From JAPLDB01 sp038206355 (GTDB lineage: Bacteria > Bacteroidota > Bacteroidia > AKYH767-A > 2013-40CM-41-45): a stretch of DNA of 64,000 nucleotides. Positions within the stretch are counted from its first letter, which is position 1; each line of letters starts with the position of its first letter. Below are positions 43,742 to 53,158 of the stretch, in pieces. The notes under the pieces are model-generated. The model was not told where the DNA came from, did no database searches, and saw nothing but the letters and a program-made list of their open reading frames with translations. The stretch is taken from contig JBBRAY010000011.1 in NCBI GenBank assembly GCA_038206355.1, positions 1 through 64,000 of the forward strand, read 5' to 3'. Made by a program: the position numbers and the translations under genes.

Positions 43742-43832
43742 GGCAATAAATTTATTGTTGTAGGTTCATGGATCACGATAAAGATAAAAAATCAAAACGG
43801 AATATTGGCATTGGCTCAATTTCAGGTAATGG

Positions 43833-43999
43833 GTCAGTTTAAGTAGAATGGATCCCTCCTTTCGGTCGGGATGACAAGTTCAACGCAATCTAAATAGGCG
43901 GAAGGCAGAATTCTACACTTATTTAGATAACATTACTTCCGCCATTTATAACAATCGTGTCTGTCATCCCGACCGAAGGGAGGGATCTTTTGAACTGAC
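43833..43999. mobile_element. Nested inverted-repeat element (MITE-like), 167 bp
   Basis: Outer arms GTCAGTT (43833) and AACTGAC (ending 43999) enclose long arms GATCCCTCC-T-TTCGGTCGGGATGACA (43851-43876) and their inverted copy at 43962-43987, with one mismatch. Inside, TAAATAGGCGGAAG (43891) and ACTTCCGCCATTTA (43934) are again inverted. The whole can fold into one long hairpin and has no open frame. It looks like a non-autonomous miniature element; no clear target-site duplication is visible. Confidence 0.6.
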
Positions 44000-44461
44000 T
44001 CACTATACAATTTCATGTAGCGTTTCAGCTTGAATATGTATGTAAAACTTCGTGACTTAGTGCCTTTGTGGCAGTTTTTAAGTCATTGCCACTAAGCACA
44101 AAGACCTAAGAACCCAAATCATAAAATGAAATTTATTCCTCATTATTATACTGAGCCAATACCCTATTTCAGTCACAATCATCCTTTGCACCAGGCGTTT
44201 GCAAGCAACTTAAAATGCAAATCAGGATATATTTCGGGAAGTAAGGGCCACGAAATAAAAATGGTGCAGATGACCATTAAGAAAAATGAACATCCCCCGA
44301 AGCAGAGCGTCGAGGTATCTAAAACTAAAAACAAATTGCCACAGATTCACTGATTTAATACCATCAAAAAACCGATCTGTGCTACAGCGGCAAATATTCC
44401 CCTTTCACCCCGGAGCGTAGCAGCGAGAAATTCTTTAAATTAAATTCAAACCGGGGGCAAA
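44000..44461. other. Intergenic DNA with several short repeats
   Basis: No credible gene is present. Visible repeats are CTTAGTGCCTTTGTGGC (44057) with an inverted partner GCCACTAAGCACAAAG (44088), a palindromic CCCCGAAGCAGAGCGTCGAGGTAT unit at 44295-44318 related to two units near 57532 and 57665, and CACAGAT/ATCTGTG arms at 44340 and 44375. A stretch with GCCACGAA and CAGATGAC words near 44247-44275 recurs around 48822-48852. A small open frame at 44126-44353 has no recognisable protein. Confidence 0.5.
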
Positions 44462-47400
44462 TTATTCCACAACAACTTTCTGCAAATAAGATTTTCCTGA
44501 TTGCATCACTTTTACAAAATAGATTCCCGGCGAATAAGAAGAAATATCAATCCTGATTTTTTTTCCTTTTTCGTTTCTTGTTTCGAATAAATTTCTACCC
44601 AATGCATCGTATAAGAAAATCTGATTGGAAGAAAATGACGGAGAAGAAAATTCAATAAACAATTCATCTGATGCAGGATTTGGAACCAGCGTGAATACAC
44701 CGGTCGCAGGTATTTCTACTCCCAGACAATTTTCCACAACGATTGAAATAAAATCCGCTGCCATGTCAGGGTCAGTACATTGTGCCGATGAAGTAACCCA
44801 CACGCCAATTGTATCATTGGCAGTCAGAGAAGATGTGGTGTACGTTGAAGAAGTAGCAGCCGCTATTGGTACACCATTCAATGACCATTGATAAAGTGGA
44901 GATGCACCACCACCAATTGGAAATGCAATGAATGTAACCGGATCACCAATACAAACGGTATCTGGCGATGCAGAAATTGAAACCTGAGGGACAACAGTGG
45001 GTACTACCAATATACCCGCTGAATCATAGGCGCTATCAGGCAATGCGCATGCTTCTGAGGATCTCATGATCACCTGTATTGAATCACCTGTTGCAAGTGA
45101 GGAAGCAGAAAATACTGAATCTGTTCCAGTCAATACACCATTTATATACCATTCGTATGACGGTGCAATGCCTCCATTAATTGCAGAAGCGGAAAAGCGA
45201 ATTGTATCACCGGAACATAAAGTATCGGGCCCGATCAGGGATACAGCCGGTGATACGGGTGGATTCACTATAACAACAACGGTATCACTTGCGCTGTCGG
45301 GTCCGCATGGATTTGGTGTGAAAATTAACAGCACTATCGTGTCCGATGAATTAAGCGTTCCGGAAGTATAAGTTGGATTTAATCCTACAAAATTTCCATT
45401 CCGGTACCACCGATAACTCGGAGGAATTGCAATATTGCTTACTGTAGAACTGAAGATGACGGTATCACCCGCGCAGATGGTATCAGCAGAAGAGATAATG
45501 TCGACAATCGGTGCGGTCAACGGTAAAATGATTATGGTAGAAGTATCCGTAACAGTATCACTGAGCGGACATGTCAGTCCTGCGATCAGCATACATACTA
45601 TTTCATCACCGAAATTCACTGTTGTTAAAAAGGAATAACCTGAATCTGCTAAAACACCGTTCTGGAACCATAAAGTACGCGGGTTCCCTCCGAAGTTATG
45701 TATAGACCTCGTAAAACTTTCCTGGGTTCCGGAACAGATTGTATCTATAAACGTGTGAATGGCAACGTCAGGCAAAATATAATTCGCAACTGCTGTTTGT
45801 ACAGTATCCGAAACGATTGCCCCAAGAGAGCATGAATCTGTTGAAGTCATTGTTACTACAAGTGATTGTCCATTGGTGAAAACTGATGTATAAGTTGATG
45901 AATCAGCACCGGGAATTAAATTGCCGTCCAGGTACCACTGAAACACAGGTGCTGGACCTCCGAAGTTTGCTGTTGCAATATAAGTTGAAGACGTACCCAC
46001 ACAAACCGAATCAGGACCGCTGATTGAAACTTCCGGTGACGAACCGGTCATCACATAAAAAGTATCAATGGTAGTAAACATGCAACTGCTGTTTCCATTT
46101 GTAACATGGTAAAGCATTTCAATGGTGCAAACAGAAGGTACACCAGGTGCTGCATAATTGACCACCTTAGTGTCAGTTATCGTATCCACAGATTGACAGT
46201 TAATTATCCAGCTGAACATGCTGTCGGGGTCGGAACTGTTTGCCGTGAATGTAAGTTGCGATCCGCCGCAAACGCTGTCGTCAGGAAAAATACTAAAGCC
46301 CGGACTTTGCCCATTGGTAACGGAAATTGTGGTGCTTGCAGTATCTGTATTTCCGCATGCGTCAGTAGCTGTTACAAAGTATGTTGTTGTATTTGCCGGA
46401 CACACGTTTATTAAGTTTCCTGTCATCCCGCCCGGTGCCCAACTATAGTAATACGGTTGAACACCCCAATCAACAGTCGCCCCGATATCAATGCATCCTC
46501 CTTCACAAATCGTTTGCGACAATGAAACATTGGTCATTTCCACTGTTCTGCCGGTTACAGTCATTATCCAAGGGGAATTAGCTCCAATACAAGATCCATC
46601 ACAACTACTGACCGGATACGGGTTGCATCTCCTGAATTTCATTTCAAAATCCAGATTATAAGCTCCACATTGCGGTGCAGGAATGCATGGATACAATGAA
46701 GGCAGAAGTGCCGGCCAAAAATAGCATGTACCGATAACAGGACTGATACAAGCAAAATTAGGTGTTTGACATGTTCCCACCGGAGAAGTCATTGTTATTC
46801 CAAAACCTCCTTCAGATCTGACGCACGGAAAATTTGCTAAATATGAAAAGTACATTTCGATTTTTACAATTTCACAATTTACGGGGACACTAAAATTATT
46901 GATGTAATAACTGCATCCAAAAGAATCGCATACTGTGGTATAACCTGATCCGGTAATTGCTGACTCAATTAATGAATCGGTTGCCGACACATACGGATCA
47001 ATGACAACAGGATATGCTGTGGACTTGTCGTTAAGGAAACTTACAGGAACATAATAGCTGAGTATATCGTCATGCAATGCATAAGACATCTGAACATAAT
47101 TCACCACTGATTCATTTGCATCATAAGCATGCGCTGACTTGAAATAAAAAAAATCTTTTCCATCACGATCAGCTACAGAAATTTTACCAACGTTCCTGTC
47201 ATCACCCGCAGGTTCTGACATTGACAAATCCATATGAAGTCCTTCAGGAATTACAAGTTGCTGATTCATGGTCAGCCAGCCATCAGAGAACGACTGTTTA
47301 CTTTTGATAATGAAATTCGTCTCCAGATTTCCGTACGATGCGATCATCTGCAGATCAATGCCCGAATAAAAATCAGAAATGAGAATGACAGACTGTGAAA

Positions 47401-47896
47401 AATTATCTGTTTGCGAAATGTGGCTCCAGTCTCCTTTCCCAAGATTTGTTTCTACGCCGGTACTACTGATGTGTACAAGCGATATATTTTTGTTGAACTG
47501 CAATACCCGTCCCGCATAGCTGATGGTTGAAACTTTATTCAGGATATCAATTTGTACGGGGGCCGGTTGCATGCGTGCAGCATACACGCCATCATGTTCT
47601 TTTTTTAGTATTGGATCAATGGTACGCCAGTATCCTTTTTCATCTTTGAAATTAATTGCACCGAGTGATTGTTGCCGGTAAATTAATTTTCCGCCGCCCG
47701 GTTCATTTTTATAAAACTCGCGCGTATCTGATAACCGTTTTGAAAGGTCTTCCACGCAGTCTTTGCAGGGCGCATTGAAAGGCAGGATTCCTTTTTCAGG
47801 ATGCTGATCAGATGGATTGGAAATCTGATCGTGCTGAGCTACCAGTTTCATTGAATGAAAAAAGAAAATCAGGAAAAGTATAAACAGGTTTTTCAT
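44462..47896 (-). CDS. Large T9SS-exported protein with about six Ig-like repeats
   Basis: A 1144-residue protein: signal peptide (LFILFLIFFFHSMKLVAQ), an N-terminal domain of unknown type (about 40-305), a Cys-rich beta region (about 306-455, resembling a C2/proprotein-convertase P-like or adhesion fold), an Ig/PKD-like module (about 460-527), then six tandem modules of about 87 residues starting near 532, 621, 709, 796, 883 and 969, each with a DxxCxGxxxxF core and a WYxNG box. A T9SS tail follows (FTLVPNPASDELFIEF; SPGIYFVKVMQSGKSYLQKV). It is probably a surface adhesin. Each module pairs cysteines about 60 residues apart, so disulfides are likely. Confidence 0.85.
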   Translation of the reverse strand: MKNLFILFLIFFFHSMKLVAQHDQISNPSDQHPEKGILPFNAPCKDCVEDLSKRLSDTREFYKNEPGGGKLIYRQQSLGAINFKDEKGYWRTIDPILKKEHDGVYAARMQPAPVQIDILNKVSTISYAGRVLQFNKNISLVHISSTGVETNLGKGDWSHISQTDNFSQSVILISDFYSGIDLQMIASYGNLETNFIIKSKQSFSDGWLTMNQQLVIPEGLHMDLSMSEPAGDDRNVGKISVADRDGKDFFYFKSAHAYDANESVVNYVQMSYALHDDILSYYVPVSFLNDKSTAYPVVIDPYVSATDSLIESAITGSGYTTVCDSFGCSYYINNFSVPVNCEIVKIEMYFSYLANFPCVRSEGGFGITMTSPVGTCQTPNFACISPVIGTCYFWPALLPSLYPCIPAPQCGAYNLDFEMKFRRCNPYPVSSCDGSCIGANSPWIMTVTGRTVEMTNVSLSQTICEGGCIDIGATVDWGVQPYYYSWAPGGMTGNLINVCPANTTTYFVTATDACGNTDTASTTISVTNGQSPGFSIFPDDSVCGGSQLTFTANSSDPDSMFSWIINCQSVDTITDTKVVNYAAPGVPSVCTIEMLYHVTNGNSSCMFTTIDTFYVMTGSSPEVSISGPDSVCVGTSSTYIATANFGGPAPVFQWYLDGNLIPGADSSTYTSVFTNGQSLVVTMTSTDSCSLGAIVSDTVQTAVANYILPDVAIHTFIDTICSGTQESFTRSIHNFGGNPRTLWFQNGVLADSGYSFLTTVNFGDEIVCMLIAGLTCPLSDTVTDTSTIIILPLTAPIVDIISSADTICAGDTVIFSSTVSNIAIPPSYRWYRNGNFVGLNPTYTSGTLNSSDTIVLLIFTPNPCGPDSASDTVVVIVNPPVSPAVSLIGPDTLCSGDTIRFSASAINGGIAPSYEWYINGVLTGTDSVFSASSLATGDSIQVIMRSSEACALPDSAYDSAGILVVPTVVPQVSISASPDTVCIGDPVTFIAFPIGGGASPLYQWSLNGVPIAAATSSTYTTSSLTANDTIGVWVTSSAQCTDPDMAADFISIVVENCLGVEIPATGVFTLVPNPASDELFIEFSSPSFSSNQIFLYDALGRNLFETRNEKGKKIRIDISSYSPGIYFVKVMQSGKSYLQKVVVE

Positions 47897-48035
47897 GGGG
47901 TTGGTTAGTGAGAAACAATATTACAAAAAAAGGCATAGAACCAAAAACAACTATTCCGTGAAAGAAAAACCGGGTAATGGACGTAGCAACAAACAAAGCC
48001 AGGCGATGACACGAAGCGCGGGTCTTACTTAGTAA

Positions 48036-48713
48036 TTACTCTTTATCCTCCCGAACGCTCCAGTTAACTCCGGGACCGAAGATGAGTTGGAAAGCGACAA
48101 TATTTATGCGTGCATATCCATTCACCACCGGCGCGTTGGCAATGGCAGCGTGAACCTTGGCTTCGGCATTCACAAAAAATGTCTTGCTGAGTTTGAATTG
48201 CCGGGCACAGGTTAGATTAAACGTAACACCACGTATCTTATGTCCGCCGAGATCAAGTCCGGATTCTTCAGGGTATTGCATTCCACGGATGGTGCTTTCA
48301 GGATGAATAAAAGCAGTACCGATTCCTCCTCTTAAGATATATTTTCCAACCTGATGACTGTGATTCAGGAACAGCATATTGTACCCATGCGATATTCCGA
48401 ACCGTTGAACTTCCGGCGGGGTATTGCGCAGGAAAAATTTATGATGCACGAATTCAAGCTCGAGACTCTTTTTCTTAAACCATTTACTCAGCCTGATATT
48501 CCAGTAAGGCGGACCAATGAAGGGCTCGGAATAATAGTCGGCATATTCGATACGAATATCAGGGTACCCGTCCTGCCTGATGGTAAGCGGAAGGTCAAGT
48601 GAATACACACCACCAAATTGCAGTTCGAAAGACCAGCGCGTTTGGGAAAATGAGTCCGTGGCGAAAAAAATAAGACAGGAAATAAAAAAAATACTTCTTG
48701 AACCGGATGTCAT
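48036..48713 (-). CDS. Predicted outer-membrane beta-barrel protein
   Basis: About 225 residues from ATG at 48713 (MTSGSRSIFFISCLIFF), with a signal peptide ending DSFSQ. The mature part has alternating hydrophobic and polar residues and ends GPGVNWSVRED, as in small barrels or barrel-like proteins with about eight to ten strands. I do not recognise a specific family. The GTG at 48785 would only add a non-signal lead. It lies between the large adhesin gene and gldC, all on the minus strand. Confidence 0.6.
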   Translation of the reverse strand: MTSGSRSIFFISCLIFFATDSFSQTRWSFELQFGGVYSLDLPLTIRQDGYPDIRIEYADYYSEPFIGPPYWNIRLSKWFKKKSLELEFVHHKFFLRNTPPEVQRFGISHGYNMLFLNHSHQVGKYILRGGIGTAFIHPESTIRGMQYPEESGLDLGGHKIRGVTFNLTCARQFKLSKTFFVNAEAKVHAAIANAPVVNGYARINIVAFQLIFGPGVNWSVREDKE

Positions 48714-48935
48714 TTTGTAAAAATAGGAATTGAGCGAAAATAAATTCGCATTTCGACAAAAGTTAAATCTGCAATGCAGATCCACTACTCCGCCGGGCGA
48801 TTTCTATACGAAAATCAAGCGGTGCCACGAAGTGAATATGGCACAGATGACTGCTGCGAAAATTAAAATGTCAAATACCGGAATAAAGAATTATCCAACA
48901 ACAGTTTCTGCAATTTGAAAACCAGGATATTGATA

Positions 48936-49271
48936 TCAGGTAATCTTAAACAGTTCTGTTTCTTTGGCAAACTGTCCCGCAAACTTTTTTATTTCGCGCG
49001 TCATGTGCGCATCGTTGGTTGCACGCTGATAGGTTTCAGCCATGGTCATCATGTTCTCGTAGAAAAAACGTTTCATGTCGTCAACGAGCATTTCTTTTGT
49101 CCATAGGTCAATGCGAAGCGTAGTATTTTCTTTTCCATCCCAAACCGTAAGCATGGTGGCTTTGCATTCTCTTGTCCCTTCAAAACCACTGTCTGTGGCT
49201 TCCCACTGGATTTTTTCAGGCACTTTATTTTCGTCGAGGGTAACGGTGAATTTGATTTCTGATGTTTTCAT
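48936..49271 (-). CDS. gldC: Gliding motility protein GldC
   Basis: A 111-residue cytoplasmic protein with the full GldC pattern: TSEIKFTVTLDENKVPEKIQ at the start, TLRIDLWTKEMLVDDMKRFF (about 52-71) and ETYQRATNDAHMTREIK (about 80-96). GldC is found with GldB in gliding Bacteroidota, where GldB is required for gliding and T9SS-linked functions and GldC helps. It lies 250 bp after gldB on the same strand, a larger gap than usual, filled with repeat DNA. Confidence 0.88.
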   Translation of the reverse strand: MKTSEIKFTVTLDENKVPEKIQWEATDSGFEGTRECKATMLTVWDGKENTTLRIDLWTKEMLVDDMKRFFYENMMTMAETYQRATNDAHMTREIKKFAGQFAKETELFKIT

Positions 49272-49521
49272 GAGTACAAATTACGAATGTATGCGAATGT
49301 ACGGATTACAGATTTACGGATTACGAAGTATTACGAATTTAGGAGTGGCAACTCCATATTTATTGTAAATTGCATTGCTATTCCTCTTCCTTCTCCTACT
49401 GCCTCCCTCCTCCTTCCGCTGGCCTCTGGCTATTACTATTACAAAATAATTTCAAGCAAACACGTCATACTGCCTAATGCCTACTGCCTACTGCCGCTGG
49501 CTACTGGCTGCTTACCGCTTC
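49272..49521. repeat. Repeat-filled gap between gldB and gldC
   Basis: The right part next to gldC (49272-49345) is made of ACGAATG / GGATTACGAA units like those at 21250 and 51400. The part next to gldB (about 49380-49520) is a mosaic of CTACTGCCT, CCGCTGGCC, CTCTGGCTATTACTATTAC and CTACTGGCTGCTTACCGC words, like the region at 31460-31690. No gene is seen. The insertion of such DNA inside what is normally a tight gene pair is notable. Confidence 0.6.
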
Positions 49522-50541
49522 CTACTTCGCCGGTTTATACCCCGACTCCCTGAAAATTTTCCGGGTATCATTTTCATCCATGAGCTGTGACAAGGAAATC
49601 TCTGAATGTTTGTTCATGTAGGCCTTTACTATCCTGTAACCAATCCATGCACCGAGATTGCCGGGTGATTCTTTTGGAAAGCCATTGGTAGAAGGGCCGT
49701 CATTCACAAATTTACCGGTAAGACTTGCTTCAGTAGAGAACAATAACTTGTGTTCAATAAAGAATGACCAGATCATTTGTTCGTTCGAATTACACCATTC
49801 GAGTTGCTTTTGTGTATAGCCGAATTTTATGGTGTCATTTACTTCAGGGATCATGAAGTCAATGAAATACTGAATCTTACCCAGGTTGACCATCTCGCTG
49901 ATAAAATCTGATTTAGAAGGGTCCGGCTCCCACTCACTTTGGGCCCAGCCACGCACGGCATCTGCAACAATATACTCCCTACTCATCTTTCTTATTTTAT
50001 ACATCGGCATCTCCAGCGACGGATAATATTTAGAATCACTTCCGAGGTACATGTCGAGGCCGATACCCAATATGCTGTCGGCGCTAACGATTGCATAATT
50101 GAATCCGGAAATAAAAGTGATGACACGGGGAATAACTTTCCCCGGGAAATAATATCTGTAGTGGCTGAATGCATCCGACAACTCTTCATTCAGTCCGGAA
50201 AGTTCAGCGTACATTTTTCTTTCATCAGCATAAATAATACTGATGTCGGCATCGTGAACAAAATCGCAGAGCCGCGTTTTTAAAAGCAACGTATCCGGTG
50301 TTCCAATTCGCAGCATCTGGTAATTGAAGAGGTCGAAAAAACTACCATATTTATGCTGCAGTAATAAAATATCGCCGCAATGATCTGCCAGGTCATTCTC
50401 AAACCTGTCGGCAACAATATTTACCTTTGTGGCGAAAACATCGGCCTTCCTTCTATCATTCTTACAGGAAACGATGAACAGCAAAATGTAAAGAAGAATA
50501 TACCGATGAAGTGAAATACGACTTGAAAATTGACGTAACAT
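49522..50541 (-). CDS. gldB: Gliding motility lipoprotein GldB
   Basis: A 339-residue lipoprotein (signal IPLLYILLFIVSC-like, ILLFIVSCKND with Cys26). It has the GldB body: VADRFENDL near the N-terminus, GFNYAIVSADSILGIGLDMY (about 145-164) with a metal-protease-like fold, MYKIRKMSREYIVADAVRGW, and the ending ESPGNLGAWIGYRIVKAYM (about 291-309). GldB is needed for gliding in Flavobacterium and is present in most T9SS genomes. It is the first gene of the gldB-gldC pair. The divergent neighbour is a small outer-membrane barrel gene. Confidence 0.88.
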   Translation of the reverse strand: MLRQFSSRISLHRYILLYILLFIVSCKNDRRKADVFATKVNIVADRFENDLADHCGDILLLQHKYGSFFDLFNYQMLRIGTPDTLLLKTRLCDFVHDADISIIYADERKMYAELSGLNEELSDAFSHYRYYFPGKVIPRVITFISGFNYAIVSADSILGIGLDMYLGSDSKYYPSLEMPMYKIRKMSREYIVADAVRGWAQSEWEPDPSKSDFISEMVNLGKIQYFIDFMIPEVNDTIKFGYTQKQLEWCNSNEQMIWSFFIEHKLLFSTEASLTGKFVNDGPSTNGFPKESPGNLGAWIGYRIVKAYMNKHSEISLSQLMDENDTRKIFRESGYKPAK

Positions 50542-50567
50542 TGCAGATTGAAATTCTGAGTGAGTGG

Positions 50568-50575
50568 CAAAGGTA
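50568..50575 (-). promoter_or_regulatory. TACCTTTG -7 element upstream of gldB
   Basis: A perfect TAnnTTTG on the minus strand, 26 bp before the gldB ATG. This would give a short 5' leader. The -33 box is not evident. Confidence 0.4.
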
Positions 50576-50644
50576 AAAGAAAGAACACCTGACCACCGGC
50601 ATCAGCTTATCATCAATCAACATTAAAAAAATAAAAAGATCTCA

Positions 50645-51334
50645 ATGAAAAAGGCAATTCTGATTTTCTCATTTCTATCAATTACGGCGGCAGCGTTTTC
50701 TCAAAAAAACGACAACAAATTTCATTTCGGTATAAAGGCGCAACCTGCACTGGCATGGCTGAAGATAGATGCTCCGGGCGGAACGGATATTAAATCGGAC
50801 GGATTGCCTTTTGGTTTCGGATACGGACTCATCACGGATTTCGGATTTGCCGACAGGTATGCATTCTCTACCGGTCTTGAAGTTGCTTACCGCGGTGGAA
50901 AAACGTTACACAATTCAAAAGATACTTCAGGGGCTACGGTAATTACAAAAACAAATTACACATTGCAATTTGTTGAATTGCCCATTACATTAAAATTAAA
51001 GACAAATGAGATCGGCTACATGACATATTTTTTCCAAGTCGGATTTGCGCCTGGAATTGCCATTCGTTCAAGAGCAGATATTGAAGTTCAGACAGAAGGA
51101 AAGTCAACAGTAAAAACAAAGAACAAAGATGTCTCCGATGACATCAATGAATTCAATTTGTCATTGCTGATTGCTGCGGGAGCTGAATACAATATCAGCG
51201 GAAATACGTCACTGCTTTTTGGCCTGACATTTAACAATGGATTTCTTGACGTGCTTGACGATACCCAATACCACGGCTCAAAGGTGAAAGGAAATAGTAA
51301 TTACCTGGCGCTTACCGTGGGTATCATGTTTTGA
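50645..51334 (+). CDS. PorT-family / OMP_b-brl_2 outer-membrane barrel protein
   Basis: A 229-residue protein with signal peptide (AILIFSFLSITAAAFSQ) and a small eight-strand type barrel: HFGIKAQPALAWLKIDA, YAFSTGLEVAYRGGK, LQFVELPITLKLKT (a hallmark of this family), FQVGFAPGIAIRS, AAGAEYNISGNTSLLFGLTF and a C-terminal aromatic strand LALTVGIMF. This is the 'porin family' OMP_b-brl_2 group that includes PorT; the sequence does not show that it is the T9SS PorT itself. It is divergent from gldB. Confidence 0.78.
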   Translation: MKKAILIFSFLSITAAAFSQKNDNKFHFGIKAQPALAWLKIDAPGGTDIKSDGLPFGFGYGLITDFGFADRYAFSTGLEVAYRGGKTLHNSKDTSGATVITKTNYTLQFVELPITLKLKTNEIGYMTYFFQVGFAPGIAIRSRADIEVQTEGKSTVKTKNKDVSDDINEFNLSLLIAAGAEYNISGNTSLLFGLTFNNGFLDVLDDTQYHGSKVKGNSNYLALTVGIMF

Positions 51335-51384
51335 GATTGATAATTATCGGGAGATACCGGAATTTCATTATCCCATCGAAGTAC

Positions 51385-51515
51385 TGATCACTTACGAAAA
51401 TACGAATTACGAATCTTCTATCTCTTGTTGTAATTTCGTTCCGTCACAGTCAGGATTCGATATTCAAACAATCATCTATTCGTAATTTGTAAATTCGCAA
51501 TCTTTCGATATTCGC
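51385..51515. repeat. ACGAAT-rich repeat upstream of nadE
   Basis: TACGAAAATACGAATTACGAATC, then ATTTCGTTCCG, the shared TCAGGATTCGATATT and ATTCGTAATTTGTAAATTCGC words make this the third copy of the repeat type seen at 21239 and 49272. The copy ends just before the nadE start codon, so it may carry the nadE promoter. Confidence 0.55.
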
Positions 51516-51519
51516 ACCT

Positions 51520-53148
51520 ATGAAGATTGCGTTAGCACAGTTAAATTATACCGTTGGTGATTTTGAAAAGAATGTTTTCAAAATCAAGGAGGCAATTGCG
51601 CGGGCAAAAAAAGAAGAGGTCCGGTTGATCGTATTTTCCGAACTGTGCATCAGCGGCTATCCTCCGCGCGACTTTCTGGAGTTCAGAGATTTTATTGATC
51701 GTTGTACAAGGGCTGCGAATGAAATTGCGTCTGAATGCATTGATGTAACTGCTATTTTCGGTTGTCCTACCGTAAACCCTGAGGTGGAAGGAAAAAATCT
51801 TTTCAACTCGGCTTATGTATGCAGCGACGGAAAAGTTATAGACGTCATCCATAAAGCGCTCCTTCCTACTTATGACATTTTTGATGAGTACCGGTATTTC
51901 GAACCCAACAGAAAATCTCATTGTATAAAAGTTGACGGAAAAAAAATCGCGCTGACGATCTGTGAGGATTTGTGGAATATAGAAGACGATCCGATGTATG
52001 TTCATTCGCCGATGGAGGAACTGATAAAAGAAAACCCTGAGCTGATGATTAACATTGCCGCATCTCCATTTGACTACGGGCATGCGGAAAAAAGAAAAAG
52101 CATCCTCAGCAGGAATGCAATGCAATACGGGATTCCATTGCTTTACCTGAATCACGTAGGGGCACAAACAGAAATTATTTTTGACGGTGGCTCATTGATG
52201 ATGAATGAAAAAGGACATTTGACCGGTGAGATGAAATACTTCGAAGAGGATTTTGCCCTTTTTGATTTGACGTCAGACCGGAAAGCAACGAATGATAAAA
52301 CTGTCTCGAAGATTGAAAGAATACATTCAGCACTGGTACTTGGTATCGGAGATTATTTCCGCAAACAGAATTTTACTAAAGCGATTCTGGGTTTGAGTGG
52401 TGGAATAGATTCCGCTGTCGTGCTCTGCCTTGCTGTGGAGGCGCTTGGAAAAGAAAATGTGCTTCCGGTTTTCATGCCTTCTCAGTTTTCCTCTAAAGAA
52501 TCAGTGACGGATTCACTGGCGCTGTGTAAAAACCTGGAGGTTAAGCATGAGTTGATACCTATCGAAAAGGTTTATAGAGAATACATTCATACGCTGCAAA
52601 AACAGTTCAACGGATTGCAGCCGGGAATCGCAGAAGAAAATATTCAGGCCCGCATACGCGGAATGATCCTGATGGCTTTGTCGAATAAGTTCGGGCACAT
52701 TTTGCTGAACACCTCTAATAAGAGTGAGATTGCTGTGGGCTACGGCACACTATACGGTGATATGTGCGGCGGGCTATCAGTGATCGGCGATGTGTATAAA
52801 ACGGAGGTATATAAACTGGCTAAACACATCAACCACATCCGGGCAATTATTCCTGAAGCAATTATTATTAAGGCACCTTCGGCTGAATTGAGACCGGACC
52901 AAAAAGATTCAGACACGCTACCTGAATACGACCAGCTTGACCCGATACTTTACCAATACATTGAACAAAGAAAGGGGCCACAGGAACTGATAGAAATGGG
53001 GAATGACGCCGGCCTTGTTAGGCGCATCCTGAAGCTTGTAAATACAAATGAATACAAGCGGCATCAGACGCCTCCAATACTCAGGGTTTCACCAAAAGCA
53101 TTCGGCCAGGGGCGCAGGTTACCCATTGTAGGTAAGTACCTTTCTTAA
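51520..53148 (+). CDS. nadE: Glutamine-dependent NAD+ synthetase
   Basis: A 542-residue two-domain enzyme. The N-terminal nitrilase-like glutaminase has the triad Glu41 (VFSELCISGYPPRD), Lys112 (HKALLPTYDIFDE) and Cys148 (LTICEDLW). The C-terminal synthetase has the PP-loop LSGGIDSAVV (292-301) and NTSNKSEIAVGYGTLYGDMC. It makes NAD+ from deamido-NAD+, glutamine and ATP. The same order of gldB, gldC and nadE in one neighbourhood is seen in other Bacteroidota as far as I recall. Confidence 0.94.
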   Translation: MKIALAQLNYTVGDFEKNVFKIKEAIARAKKEEVRLIVFSELCISGYPPRDFLEFRDFIDRCTRAANEIASECIDVTAIFGCPTVNPEVEGKNLFNSAYVCSDGKVIDVIHKALLPTYDIFDEYRYFEPNRKSHCIKVDGKKIALTICEDLWNIEDDPMYVHSPMEELIKENPELMINIAASPFDYGHAEKRKSILSRNAMQYGIPLLYLNHVGAQTEIIFDGGSLMMNEKGHLTGEMKYFEEDFALFDLTSDRKATNDKTVSKIERIHSALVLGIGDYFRKQNFTKAILGLSGGIDSAVVLCLAVEALGKENVLPVFMPSQFSSKESVTDSLALCKNLEVKHELIPIEKVYREYIHTLQKQFNGLQPGIAEENIQARIRGMILMALSNKFGHILLNTSNKSEIAVGYGTLYGDMCGGLSVIGDVYKTEVYKLAKHINHIRAIIPEAIIIKAPSAELRPDQKDSDTLPEYDQLDPILYQYIEQRKGPQELIEMGNDAGLVRRILKLVNTNEYKRHQTPPILRVSPKAFGQGRRLPIVGKYLS

Positions 53149-53158
53149 TTTTCAGGGA

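Noticed and set aside
43833..44118. CRISPR-like array
   Set aside because: Repeats are inverted, not direct with equal spacers, and there are no cas genes.
44126..44353. A 75-codon open frame between the MITE-like element and the large adhesin
   Set aside because: No signal, no known motif, biased composition, and it runs through several intergenic repeats; treated as non-coding.
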